DNA from: Burkholderia pseudomultivorans
GTDB lineage: Bacteria > Pseudomonadota > Gammaproteobacteria > Burkholderiales > Burkholderiaceae
Assembly: GCF_001718415.1 (NCBI RefSeq)
Contig: NZ_CP013377.1
Coordinates: 1,054,001 to 1,118,000, forward strand
DNA: 64,000 nucleotides
Direction of reading: 5' to 3'
Shown here: positions 1-8,305 of the stretch, piece after piece
How positions within the stretch are numbered: the stretch's first letter is position 1
Layout of the letters: every line of letters begins with the position of its first letter
The notes under the pieces: model-generated
The model's database searches: none
What the model was told of the DNA's origin: nothing
Seen by the model: only the letters and a program-made list of their open reading frames with translations
Translations under genes and position numbers: made by a program

Positions 1-2
1 CC

Positions 3-389
3 GAACCGCTGCCGGCGGTGTCGGAGCGCCGCTTTCTGGAAATCGATATCGACAACTTCGACGAGCGCATGAAGGCGATCCGGCCGCGCGTCGCGTTCGC
101 CGTGCCGAATACGCTGACGGGCGAAGGGCAGATGATGGTCGACATGACCTTCGAAAGCATGGAGGACTTCTCGCCGGCCGCGATCGCCGACAAGGTCGAG
201 CCGCTGCGCCGTTTGCTGCAGGCGCGTACGCAGCTGGCGAACCTGCAGACCTACATGGACGGCAAGTCGGGCGCGGAGGCGCTCGTGACTCAGTTGCTGC
301 AGGACCCGGCGCTGCTGAAGTCGCTGGCCGCAGCGCCGCGACCGGAGCGCCATGAAGCGGACGCGGCCGATCCCGGCGACGCGAGCTGA
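3..389 (+). CDS. tssB: T6SS contractile sheath small subunit TssB (5' end outside window)
   Basis: TssB (VipA) pairs with TssC to build the contractile sheath that drives the T6SS needle from the cytoplasm. The frame is open from the first bases of the window and reads EPLPAVSERRFLEIDIDNFD, the family's conserved central part, followed by FAVPNTL and the typical MEDFSPAAIADKV and LLQARTQLANLQTYMDGK stretch. Family members are about 160-170 residues and only about 128 codons are visible, so the N-terminus lies upstream; the GTG at 18 is internal. The C-terminal tail is rich in Ala, Asp and Arg. The gene is followed after 27 bases by tssC, the usual order. Confidence 0.93.
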   Translation, partial: EPLPAVSERRFLEIDIDNFDERMKAIRPRVAFAVPNTLTGEGQMMVDMTFESMEDFSPAAIADKVEPLRRLLQARTQLANLQTYMDGKSGAEALVTQLLQDPALLKSLAAAPRPERHEADAADPGDAS

Positions 390-416
390 CCGACAAACCG
401 ATCGAGGATGACCATC

Positions 417-1910
417 ATGGCAAAACAGCAAGTACAGGCCATCGAGACGCAGGCCGCTACCCAGTCCGATTTCACGCAACTGCTGGAGCGGGAATTCCGG
501 CCGAAGACGGACCAGGCCCGCGCGGCGGTGGAGCATGCGGTGCAGACGCTCGCGGAGCAGGCGCTCTCGCAGTCGATCACGATCAGCGACGACGCCTACA
601 AGAGCATCGCGGCCATCATCGCGCAGATCGATCGCAAGCTTTCCGAGCAAATCAACCTGATCCTGCATCACGACGACTACCAGGCGCTCGAATCCGCGTG
701 GCGCGGCCTGAACCATCTCGTGTCGAACACCGAGACGGACGAGCACCTGAAGATCCGCGTGATGGATGTCTCGAAGGCCGAACTGCATCGCACGATGCGG
801 CGCTACAAGGGGCTGGCGTGGGACCAGAGCCCGCTTTTCAAGCAGATCTACGAACAGGAATACGGCCAGCTCGGTGGCGAGCCGTACGGGTGCATCGTGG
901 CCGACTACTACTTCGACCACACGCCGCCGGACGTCGACCTGCTCGGTTCGATCGCGAAGGTGGCGGCGGCCGCTCACACGCCGTTCGTGACCGGTGCGGC
1001 GCCTTCGGTGCTGCAGATGGAGTCGTGGCAGGAACTGGCGAACCCGCGCGACCTGACCAAGATCTTCACGCAGAACCTCGAATACACCGCGTGGAATTCG
1101 TTGCGCAATACCGAGGATGCGCGCTACGTCGGCCTCGCGATGCCGCGCTTCCTGGCGCGGCTGCCGTACGGCGCGAAGACCAATCCGGTCGACCAGTTCG
1201 ACTTCGAGGAAGACACGAACGGCTCCGACCACAGCCGCTACGGCTGGGCGAACGCGGCGTATGCAATGGGCGTCAACATCAACCGCTCGTTCAAGCAGTA
1301 CGGCTGGTGCTCGCTGATCCGCGGCGTCGAATCCGGCGGCACGGTCGACAACCTGCCGTGCCATACGTTCCCCACCGACGACGGCGGAATCGACATGAAG
1401 TGCCCGACCGAGATCGCGATTTCGGATCGTCGCGAGGCCGAGCTGTCGAAGAACGGCTTCATCCCGCTCGTGCATCGCAAGAACACCGATCACGCGACCT
1501 TCATCGGCGCCCAGTCGTTGCAGAAGCCGGCCGAGTATCACGACCCCGACGCAACCGCCAACGCGAATCTGTCGGCGCGCCTGCCGTACCTGTTCGCCTG
1601 CTCGCGCTTCGCGCATTACCTGAAGTGCATCGTGCGCGACAAGATCGGCGCGTTCAAGGAGCGCGAGGACATGCAGCGCTGGCTCAACGAATGGATCATG
1701 AACTACGTCGACGCCGACCCCGCGAACTCGTCGCAGGACACGAAGGCGCGCCGGCCGCTCGCGGCGGCCGAGGTGCTGGTCGAGGACGTCGAAGGCAATC
1801 CCGGCTACTACCAGGCGAAGTTCTTCCTGCGCCCGCACTTCCAGCTCGAAGGGCTGACCGTTTCGCTGCGGCTCGTGACGAAGCTGCCGTCGATCAAGGA
1901 AGCCGCTTAA
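417..1910 (+). CDS. tssC: T6SS contractile sheath large subunit TssC
   Basis: TssC (VipB) is the larger sheath protomer. The 497-residue product has the family's usual length and hallmarks such as LNHLVSNTETDEHLKIRVMDVSK, read here in two parts as LNHLVSNTE and LKIRVMDVSK, and the conserved PRFLARLPYG and FEGA-type region around residues 240-270. The C-terminus with YYQAKFFLRPHFQLEGL is typical. I chose ATG 417 rather than ATG 408 because GAGG at 404-407 lies at proper spacing from 417 but directly abuts 408. The gene sits between tssB and hcp in the same transcriptional direction. Confidence 0.96.
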   Translation: MAKQQVQAIETQAATQSDFTQLLEREFRPKTDQARAAVEHAVQTLAEQALSQSITISDDAYKSIAAIIAQIDRKLSEQINLILHHDDYQALESAWRGLNHLVSNTETDEHLKIRVMDVSKAELHRTMRRYKGLAWDQSPLFKQIYEQEYGQLGGEPYGCIVADYYFDHTPPDVDLLGSIAKVAAAAHTPFVTGAAPSVLQMESWQELANPRDLTKIFTQNLEYTAWNSLRNTEDARYVGLAMPRFLARLPYGAKTNPVDQFDFEEDTNGSDHSRYGWANAAYAMGVNINRSFKQYGWCSLIRGVESGGTVDNLPCHTFPTDDGGIDMKCPTEIAISDRREAELSKNGFIPLVHRKNTDHATFIGAQSLQKPAEYHDPDATANANLSARLPYLFACSRFAHYLKCIVRDKIGAFKEREDMQRWLNEWIMNYVDADPANSSQDTKARRPLAAAEVLVEDVEGNPGYYQAKFFLRPHFQLEGLTVSLRLVTKLPSIKEAA

Positions 1911-2002
1911 GCATCCGGCAGGTCCCGCAGGGCCGCACGTCGGACCGCTTCGGGAGACGACAATCGGCCCGATTCCAACGTTCACTAAAAGGAGTACTAC
2001 GC

Positions 2003-2488
2003 ATGGCACAAGACATTTTTCTGAAGATCGACGGCATCAACGGCGAATCGCTCGACGACAAGCACAAGGACGAGATCGAAGTCCTGAACTGGGACTGGGA
2101 AATCCTGCAGGAATCGTCGATGCACTCGGGGAGCGGCGGCGGCGCCGGGAAGGCGACCGTCAAGGATCTCACGTTCGAACACAACATCGACCGCGCGAGC
2201 CCGAACCTGATGAAGTACGCGCTGACGGGCAAGCACATCGACCAGGCCGTGCTGGTGATGCGCAAGGCCGGCGGCAACCCGCTCGAATACCTGAAGCTCA
2301 CGATGAGCGACGTGATCGTCACGCGCGTGAAGCCGTCGGGCAGCAAGGCCGGCGAGGAAAAGAGCCGCGAGACGGTGTCGCTGTCGTTCTCGAAGGTCAA
2401 GCAGGAGTATGTCGTGCAGAACGCGCAGGGCGGCAGCGGCGGCGCCGTCACGGCGAGCTTCGACATCAAGGGCAACAAGGAAGCGTAA
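2003..2488 (+). CDS. hcp: T6SS inner tube protein Hcp
   Basis: Hcp forms the hexameric rings stacked into the T6SS tube and is itself secreted. The 161-residue product begins MAQDIFLKIDGINGESLDDK and continues with the HKDEIEVLNWDW strand, SGSGGGAGK loop and DLTFEHNIDRASPNLMKY, all standard for Hcp1-type proteins. A strong ribosome binding site (AAAAGGAG, 1987-1994) precedes the ATG, fitting the very high expression of Hcp. The 92-base gap after tssC is larger than other gaps in the operon and could hold a processing site or extra promoter, but no clear motif was seen. Confidence 0.97.
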   Translation: MAQDIFLKIDGINGESLDDKHKDEIEVLNWDWEILQESSMHSGSGGGAGKATVKDLTFEHNIDRASPNLMKYALTGKHIDQAVLVMRKAGGNPLEYLKLTMSDVIVTRVKPSGSKAGEEKSRETVSLSFSKVKQEYVVQNAQGGSGGAVTASFDIKGNKEA

Positions 2489-2567
2489 GCGCGATGCGTC
2501 GCGCGCGGCAGCGCATTTGCGTTCTCCGCGTGCGGCGCATTGCGTGGTTCATCGAGGTGAATTTCGT

Positions 2568-3071
2568 ATGCGTTCGATTCTGACTGCCGCTTCGGCCGCC
2601 GCGGTCGTGCTGCTCTCCGCCTGCGCGAGCGGCGAACCGAGGCCGAAGGTGCCGATTCGGCTCGAACTGGCCATCAACGCGGCATCCGACGTGAATCCGG
2701 ACGATCGCGGACACGCGGCGCCGATCCTGGTGCGTCTCTACGAGCTGAAGAACGGCAATGCATTCGAGGCGGCGGATTTCTTCTCGCTGGAAACACAGGA
2801 GAAGACGGTACTGGCCACCGACGTCGTCAAGCGCGACCAGTTCCAGTTGCGCCCCGGCGAGCATCGGAAAGTTGTCCGGCGGCCCGATCCGGAAACGACT
2901 GCCATCGGCGTGATCGCGGCCTATCGCGATCTGCCGAATGCGGTATGGCGGTCGGTCTACACGATGCCTGCCGCGCCCGACAAGGCGTGGTATCGGCTTG
3001 TTACACCGAAGCTGAAACTGACTGTCGATCTCTCGGCCAAGGCCGTCACGATCGAGGAAACGAAGAAATGA
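2568..3071 (+). CDS. tssJ: T6SS outer-membrane lipoprotein TssJ
   Basis: TssJ is the outer-membrane lipoprotein that contacts TssM in the membrane complex. The 167-residue protein starts with a lipoprotein signal peptide ending in LLSAC, lipidated Cys at residue 19. The mature part has the family features APILVRLYELKN and FFSLETQEKTVLATDVV, then the LRPGEHRKVVR strand. ATG 2568 is preceded by GAGGTGA at 2554-2560. A longer in-frame extension upstream overlaps the end of hcp and would destroy the signal peptide, so it was not used. The gene lies 31 bases before tssK. Confidence 0.93.
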   Translation: MRSILTAASAAAVVLLSACASGEPRPKVPIRLELAINAASDVNPDDRGHAAPILVRLYELKNGNAFEAADFFSLETQEKTVLATDVVKRDQFQLRPGEHRKVVRRPDPETTAIGVIAAYRDLPNAVWRSVYTMPAAPDKAWYRLVTPKLKLTVDLSAKAVTIEETKK

Positions 3072-3102
3072 AACACGTCGTGCAACGAAACGGACGAGAC
3101 GT

Positions 3103-4449
3103 ATGAGCTGGTACGCCAAGGTCGCCTGGCAGGAAGGGTTGTTTTTCAGACCGCAGCTTTTCCAGCAACAGGAGCGCTACTTCGAGAAGTACGCGCACAT
3201 GCGTGCGGCGCCGCTGTCGCCTTTTTTCTTCGGCTTCGTGCATTACGCGCTCGATCTGGAGTCGCTCGCGCTCGGGAAAGTGATCGTCAAATCGGCCGCC
3301 GGCGTGTTCGCCGACGGCACGCCGTTCGATGCGCCGGGCAATACGCCGTTGCCGCCGCCGTTGACGATCCGTCCGGAACACCTCGATCAGGCGATTTATC
3401 TGGCCGTGCCAGTGCGTTTGCCGAACTGCGAGGAAACGACGTTCGAGGATACGCCCGATTCGATGGCGCGCTATCAGGTGTTCGATGCCGAGCTGCGCGA
3501 CTCGAATTCGATCGGGCTGGCGCCCGAGTCCGTCCAGCTGTCGAACCTGCGGCTGCGTCTGGTGCCGGAGAAGGAGCTCGGCAACGCATGGATCGGTCTT
3601 GCTCTGACGAGCGTCAAGACCATTCGCGCGGACGGCAGTATCGAGCTGGATGACGCGATCGTGCCGCCCGTGTCGGGCTATGGCGCGAGCGATTTGCTGA
3701 CGAGCTGGGTCACGAAGATCCACGATCTCGCGCATCTGCGCGCGAATGCGCTGTCGCAGCGGCTGGCCGGCACGGACGACACGACCGCGAGTGCGGCGAC
3801 GGTCACGGATTACCTGCTGTTGCAGATCCTCAACCGGTACGAGCCGTTGCTGCAGCACATGCTGCGCGTGCCGACCACTTCGCCGGCGGAGGTCTACACG
3901 TTGCTGATCGCGATGGCAGGCGAGCTGTCGACCCATCTGCGCACGGACACGCGCCGTCCGGTCGATACGCATCCGCCATATCGGCATACGACGCCGCATC
4001 TGTGCCTGAAGCCGGTGGTCGACGACACGCACCGGCTGCTCAATGCCGTGCTCGTGCGTAGCGCGCAGAGCATCGCGCTGGAGGATAGGGGACACGGCAT
4101 GCGCAATGCGGTGGTCGATCCGGCCGATATGCGGGGTTTCGCTTCGCTGGTGCTCGCCGTGCATGCGGCGATGCCGCCCGACGTGCTGCGTCAGCAGTTT
4201 CTCGCGCAAGCGAAGGCGGGGCCGTCGGAAAAGCTGCCGAGCCTCGTGCGCAGTCATTTGCCGGGTATCGGCATGCAGGCGCTGCCGGTGCCGCCGCGGC
4301 AGATTCCGTTCAACGCGGGATATATCTATTACGAGCTGACGCAGGGCGGGGCGCTGTGGGAGGAGGTGATGCGCCACGGCGGGATTGCGTTGCATGTGGC
4401 GGGCGAGTTTCCGTCATTGAAGCTTGAGCTTTGGGGGGTACGCACATAG
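3103..4449 (+). CDS. tssK: T6SS baseplate subunit TssK
   Basis: TssK connects the baseplate to the membrane complex. The 448-residue product begins MSWYAKVAWQEGLFFRPQLF, the family signature (in most members MSWxxKVxWxEGxFLxPQHFQQQ), and the length matches. The C-terminal LPGIGMQALPVPPRQIPF followed by YYEL and the final FPSLKLELWGVRT are also characteristic. In most loci tssK is followed directly by tssL; here a cargo cassette of about 8.7 kb separates them. Base composition falls sharply right after the stop codon. Confidence 0.95.
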   Translation: MSWYAKVAWQEGLFFRPQLFQQQERYFEKYAHMRAAPLSPFFFGFVHYALDLESLALGKVIVKSAAGVFADGTPFDAPGNTPLPPPLTIRPEHLDQAIYLAVPVRLPNCEETTFEDTPDSMARYQVFDAELRDSNSIGLAPESVQLSNLRLRLVPEKELGNAWIGLALTSVKTIRADGSIELDDAIVPPVSGYGASDLLTSWVTKIHDLAHLRANALSQRLAGTDDTTASAATVTDYLLLQILNRYEPLLQHMLRVPTTSPAEVYTLLIAMAGELSTHLRTDTRRPVDTHPPYRHTTPHLCLKPVVDDTHRLLNAVLVRSAQSIALEDRGHGMRNAVVDPADMRGFASLVLAVHAAMPPDVLRQQFLAQAKAGPSEKLPSLVRSHLPGIGMQALPVPPRQIPFNAGYIYYELTQGGALWEEVMRHGGIALHVAGEFPSLKLELWGVRT

Positions 4450-4518
4450 GGCGATGGTTAAGAACGCACCGGATAACGAATTAATTCAATCTCGGCATTC
4501 GCTTGACTCGAATTTGAT

Positions 4519-4845
4519 ATGGAAAATCTGACTGAACGTACGCCCGAACCGTCTCGTGGAAGCCCTGTGCTTCGCGGTTTCGGTCTCGCCTGGTTGCTCT
4601 TTATCGCGGTGTATTGGACCGTTACATCTATCGATCCGATGAGTAACTTGTTTTGGCGCGGATACTTTTTTCTCGCGCCTCCGATTGCCGTGGTCGTGGT
4701 CGCCGGATTCTTTGCAGTGCGTGGAGAAAAGCGTTTTGCAGGGGGAATGTTTGCCGGTCTTGTCTCTGTGATGTGCGTAATTTTTTATCTGTTGTTTTCT
4801 TTATTTTTTGGAAATTCCCATTCCATAGTTAATGGTTGGAAGTAG
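4519..4845 (+). CDS. small membrane protein of unknown function at the start of the VgrG cassette
   Basis: Not recognised as a named family. The 108-residue protein has three or four likely membrane segments (about residues 19-38, 50-68, 76-98) and ends in a short polar tail. Its codons are clearly more AT-rich than tssK, especially in the last third, and no convincing ribosome binding site precedes ATG 4519. It sits between tssK and vgrG, the position where orphan immunity or accessory proteins are often found. An immunity role is only a guess; it could also be a relic of an older cargo module. The flanking 69-base and 70-base spacers are AT-rich and appear non-coding. Confidence 0.6.
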   Translation: MENLTERTPEPSRGSPVLRGFGLAWLLFIAVYWTVTSIDPMSNLFWRGYFFLAPPIAVVVVAGFFAVRGEKRFAGGMFAGLVSVMCVIFYLLFSLFFGNSHSIVNGWK

Positions 4846-4915
4846 GGCCGGGTAGGCGTTAGGGATCAACGTATTGCATACGATCAGTGACTCGATTGAT
4901 TCAAGGGGCATCGGA

Positions 4916-7453
4916 ATGGCTTTGTTTGATGCATCACGGACGCTATCGGTTTCCGGCGCGGCGTTGCCGACGTACGGCGGTCAATCGCTCCTGACGCCGG
5001 TGAAGCTCACGGGCGGCGAGACGATAGGCGAGTTGTTCGAATACGTCCTGGAGCTGAAGACGCCGGACGCGCTTGCGTTCTCGCCGAGCATCGCTGCGAA
5101 CGTCGATCTCGATGCGCTGATCGGCACGGAGGTGACCGTATCGATCCAGTTCGAAGGCCGCGGGCATTTCATTCCGGGCCTTGCCGGTGGTGCCGGTATG
5201 GCGAATGTCGGCGCAGGCATGCGCGAAATCACCGGCATTGTCAGTCAGGCGGCGATCGTCCGTGAAGACGGCCGTTCGATCGTCTATGCGCTGACGCTGC
5301 GGCCGTGGCTCTGGCATGCGACCAGGAATTGCGACTGCCGCATTTTCCAGGACATGACGGTTGTCGAGATCACGGATGCCGTGCTGTCGGCCTATCCGTT
5401 TCCGGTCGATAAACGGCTGACGACGCCTCGGCCGAACAAGGTATGGCCCAAGCGCGACATTCAGCGCCAGCATTTCGAAAGCGACTGGACGTTCCTGCAG
5501 CGTTTGTGGGAAGAGTGGGGTATCTGCTACTTCTTCGAGCATGGCGAAGGCAAGCATCGGCTCGTGCTTTGCGATTCGATGGGGGCGCTCAAGCCGCTCG
5601 GCAACGCCTATGCCGAGCTTCGCTACGAACCGCCGACCGGTCGGCGCATCGACGAGGAGCATATCCATGAATTCTCGGTGTCACATGCGCTGACCACGGG
5701 CGCGGTGACGGCTGTCGACTACGACTACACGTTGCCGCGAGCGAATCTGACCGTGACGCGCGAGGATCCTCGCGATACGGGCCTCGCCCATCAGGAGCGC
5801 TATTCGTGGGGTGACTATGCACAGCCGCAAGCGGGGGCTGCCGGACTCTCCGGCGCGCACAACGAGCCGCGCACCGAAGCGGAATACCTGACGCTGGTGC
5901 AGATGCAGGCCTGGCGGTGTCAGGGATTGAGAGCCCACGGCAAGGGCAATTTGCGTGGCATGGTCACCGGGCAGACGTTCGTGCTGTCGCACTACCCGCA
6001 GGACGCGGCGAATCGCGAATATGCCGTGATTGCCTGCCGGCTGACGATCGAAGAGATCGGCGAAGCGTCCGGGGCTGGTCAGCAGTATCGGTGCGAAGCA
6101 GATTTCACGGTGCAACCGACCAATGAGCCGTTTCGGCTACTGCGCACGATAGCGAAGCCGCGGATGAACGGCGTCGAGTATGCCGTCGTGACCTGTCCCG
6201 ACAACCAGGAAATCTGGACCGACGCCTACGGGCGGGTGAAGCTGCAATTTCTGTGGGACCGGCTCGGCAAGAACGACGAGCGTTCCAGCTGTTGGGTGCG
6301 TGTTGCGGGCGCGTGGCACGGCGATCAGTTCGGCGGCGTTTTTCTTCCGCGTCGGGGGCAGGAGGTCGAGATTGCCTTCGTCAATGGCGATCCGGACTTG
6401 CCGATCGTCGTGGGGAGCGCGGTCAACGCATTCAATATGCCGCCGTTCGCGTTGCCGGAGAACCAGGCGCTTGCCGGTTATCGCAGCAAGGAAATCGGCG
6501 GCCGGCGGGCGAATACGCTGGCTTTCGACGATACGAACGGCAAGATCCAGGCGCATCTGTCAAGCGATGAAGGGTGTTCGCAGTTGAATCTGGGGTACAT
6601 CACGCGTATTGCGGGGAATGCGGGGCGGCAGGAGGAGCGGGGAAGGGGGTTTGAACTTGCGACGAGTCTGTGGGGAGTAGTGAGATCGGCATTGGGAATG
6701 CTGATCACGACCGAGGCGCCATCGAATGCGCAAAGCCGTGCGAAAGAAATGGACGAAACAGTTCGGCGACTCGCGGAAGCGCGGGACACCCACGAACGGC
6801 TGGCTGGACTGGCTCAGCAGAATGGCGGGCAGGAACCGAACGGTGACCAAAGCGAAGTTACGGCCGCGCTGACGGTACAGAACGATGCGATACGAGGGGA
6901 CGCAACGACGGAGGGCGACCCATTTCCCGAGTTTGCTGAGCCGCATATGACGCTTGCCAGTCCGGCGGGCATCGAAACGACGACGGCGGGCAGTACACAC
7001 ATCGCGAGCGGTGAACATCTGGCATTGACGACTGGCGAACATCTTGGCATTGCCACAGGGCGATCACTGTTTGCGACCGTCAAGGAGAAACTGAGAATTT
7101 TCGTATACCACGCCGGGATCAAACTCATTTCCGGTGCTGGTTCAATTGACATTGAAGCTCTCAAGGATGCCATTAACCTGATGGCAAAAGTCCGGATCAG
7201 GCAAACCGCGACGAAAATTGAAATCTGGGCGGAAGAAGAGTTGTCGCTTCGTGGCGGGAAGAGCTTCATTACGCTCAGTAACTCGGGGATTACCAACGGT
7301 ACGCCGGGGCAGTGGCAATCGTATGCCGCAACGCACGAGATGCCGGGGCCAAGAAGCGCACCCGATGACATTCCGGCTGCCGAACTCAAGGTATGTGAAC
7401 TGAGCACGATCAAGGCGGCTGCTCGGCACGCCGCGATCGTGCCGCTTCGGTGA
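4916..7453 (+). CDS. vgrG: T6SS spike protein VgrG
   Basis: VgrG trimers form the puncturing spike on the Hcp tube and carry effectors. The 845-residue product contains the gp27-like N-terminal half (including DWTFLQRLWEEWGICYFFEH), the gp5 OB-fold around residues 425-510 (IWTDAYGRVKLQFLWDR, then SSCWVRVAGAWHG and FLPRRGQEVEIAFVNGDPD), and a C-terminal DUF2345-type beta region around 680-820 (SPAGIETTTAGSTHIASGEH). A tail of some 30 residues follows. ATG 4916 has AAGG nine bases upstream; the in-frame TTG at 4874 lacks a ribosome site. The gene heads a cassette with its own adaptor and effector, implying that this VgrG delivers the VasX-like protein. Confidence 0.96.
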   Translation: MALFDASRTLSVSGAALPTYGGQSLLTPVKLTGGETIGELFEYVLELKTPDALAFSPSIAANVDLDALIGTEVTVSIQFEGRGHFIPGLAGGAGMANVGAGMREITGIVSQAAIVREDGRSIVYALTLRPWLWHATRNCDCRIFQDMTVVEITDAVLSAYPFPVDKRLTTPRPNKVWPKRDIQRQHFESDWTFLQRLWEEWGICYFFEHGEGKHRLVLCDSMGALKPLGNAYAELRYEPPTGRRIDEEHIHEFSVSHALTTGAVTAVDYDYTLPRANLTVTREDPRDTGLAHQERYSWGDYAQPQAGAAGLSGAHNEPRTEAEYLTLVQMQAWRCQGLRAHGKGNLRGMVTGQTFVLSHYPQDAANREYAVIACRLTIEEIGEASGAGQQYRCEADFTVQPTNEPFRLLRTIAKPRMNGVEYAVVTCPDNQEIWTDAYGRVKLQFLWDRLGKNDERSSCWVRVAGAWHGDQFGGVFLPRRGQEVEIAFVNGDPDLPIVVGSAVNAFNMPPFALPENQALAGYRSKEIGGRRANTLAFDDTNGKIQAHLSSDEGCSQLNLGYITRIAGNAGRQEERGRGFELATSLWGVVRSALGMLITTEAPSNAQSRAKEMDETVRRLAEARDTHERLAGLAQQNGGQEPNGDQSEVTAALTVQNDAIRGDATTEGDPFPEFAEPHMTLASPAGIETTTAGSTHIASGEHLALTTGEHLGIATGRSLFATVKEKLRIFVYHAGIKLISGAGSIDIEALKDAINLMAKVRIRQTATKIEIWAEEELSLRGGKSFITLSNSGITNGTPGQWQSYAATHEMPGPRSAPDDIPAAELKVCELSTIKAAARHAAIVPLR

Positions 7454-7462
7454 GGAGGCGTC

Positions 7463-8305
7463 ATGCAAAGTTATTCGCTTCCCGAAGCAATGCTGGTCTG
7501 TACGCACGTGTTGGCCGATCGCCTCCTGGTGCGCGATTGGCTGAGCGGTTTGCCTTGGCAAGACGCCGCCCCCGAATGGCTCGGAAACGAACGTCATCTG
7601 CTTCCCGCAGTGCTTCGACTTGATCAGCTTGACGATACGCAGCATGAGGAAATTGCGCGGTGTCTCGCGGTCGAAACTGCATCAGCGATATTGATTCGCA
7701 GCGACTTGAGCGCTGACGCGCTGGCGCGACGATTGGCTCGCCACGTCACGGTCACGCTGGCAGACGATTCCGCCGCCGTGCTGCGTTTTGCCGATCCTGG
7801 CGTTTTCATTCATTTGTTGTGGATCTTGCCGCTTCCGCATCTTGCTTCCCTGTGTGACGGTGCGAGCGGCTGGTGGGTCCCACATCATGACTTATGGCAC
7901 GAGCTCCAGTTCCGAGATCGACCGGAGGCAGTATGGAGCAGGCTCGACGAGGCTCAATCGATTGCACTGGCCAACGTCGGACTGGTTAATGACACGCTCG
8001 CGACACTGCCTGCTGTGCCTGACCTGAAGCAGCTGTGGCGCTGCAGTCAGGAGATCAATCAATGGCTTTGCGTAGCTCAGAGCAAGTTTGGCCTTGCGTG
8101 TGCGTCCGATTGCGTCGCCTTTGCCCGACATGGATGCCTCTTGGGGGAAGGCTTCACCGGTCATCCGAAGTTGGCTCCCTATCTCCACGAGGCGGCCACC
8201 AATCCCGGTCTCTACGCTGAGGCGAGTGCGCTTCTCGAGGAAAGCGATTGGGACAACGTAATTGACGATATCGAACAGATGAATCGAAAACGGGAGGTTT
8301 CGTGA
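7463..8305 (+). CDS. DUF4123 T6SS effector adaptor/chaperone
   Basis: The 280-residue protein matches the DUF4123 (Tap/TEC) family, cytoplasmic chaperones that load an effector onto its VgrG. The hallmark is a short hydrophobic stretch with an FxDPxV-type core, seen here as LRFADPGVFIHLLWIL around residues 112-127. A preceding segment resembles the family's variable regulatory half. ATG 7463 follows GAGGAGG near the vgrG stop, and the 3' end overlaps the effector start as GTGA, so adaptor and effector are translationally coupled. Position between vgrG and effector is the standard arrangement. Confidence 0.9.
   Translation: MQSYSLPEAMLVCTHVLADRLLVRDWLSGLPWQDAAPEWLGNERHLLPAVLRLDQLDDTQHEEIARCLAVETASAILIRSDLSADALARRLARHVTVTLADDSAAVLRFADPGVFIHLLWILPLPHLASLCDGASGWWVPHHDLWHELQFRDRPEAVWSRLDEAQSIALANVGLVNDTLATLPAVPDLKQLWRCSQEINQWLCVAQSKFGLACASDCVAFARHGCLLGEGFTGHPKLAPYLHEAATNPGLYAEASALLEESDWDNVIDDIEQMNRKREVS

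Noticed and set aside
408..416. ATG 408 as tssC start.
   Set aside because: The only ribosome-binding sequence (GAGG 404-407) abuts it; ATG 417 has correct spacing.
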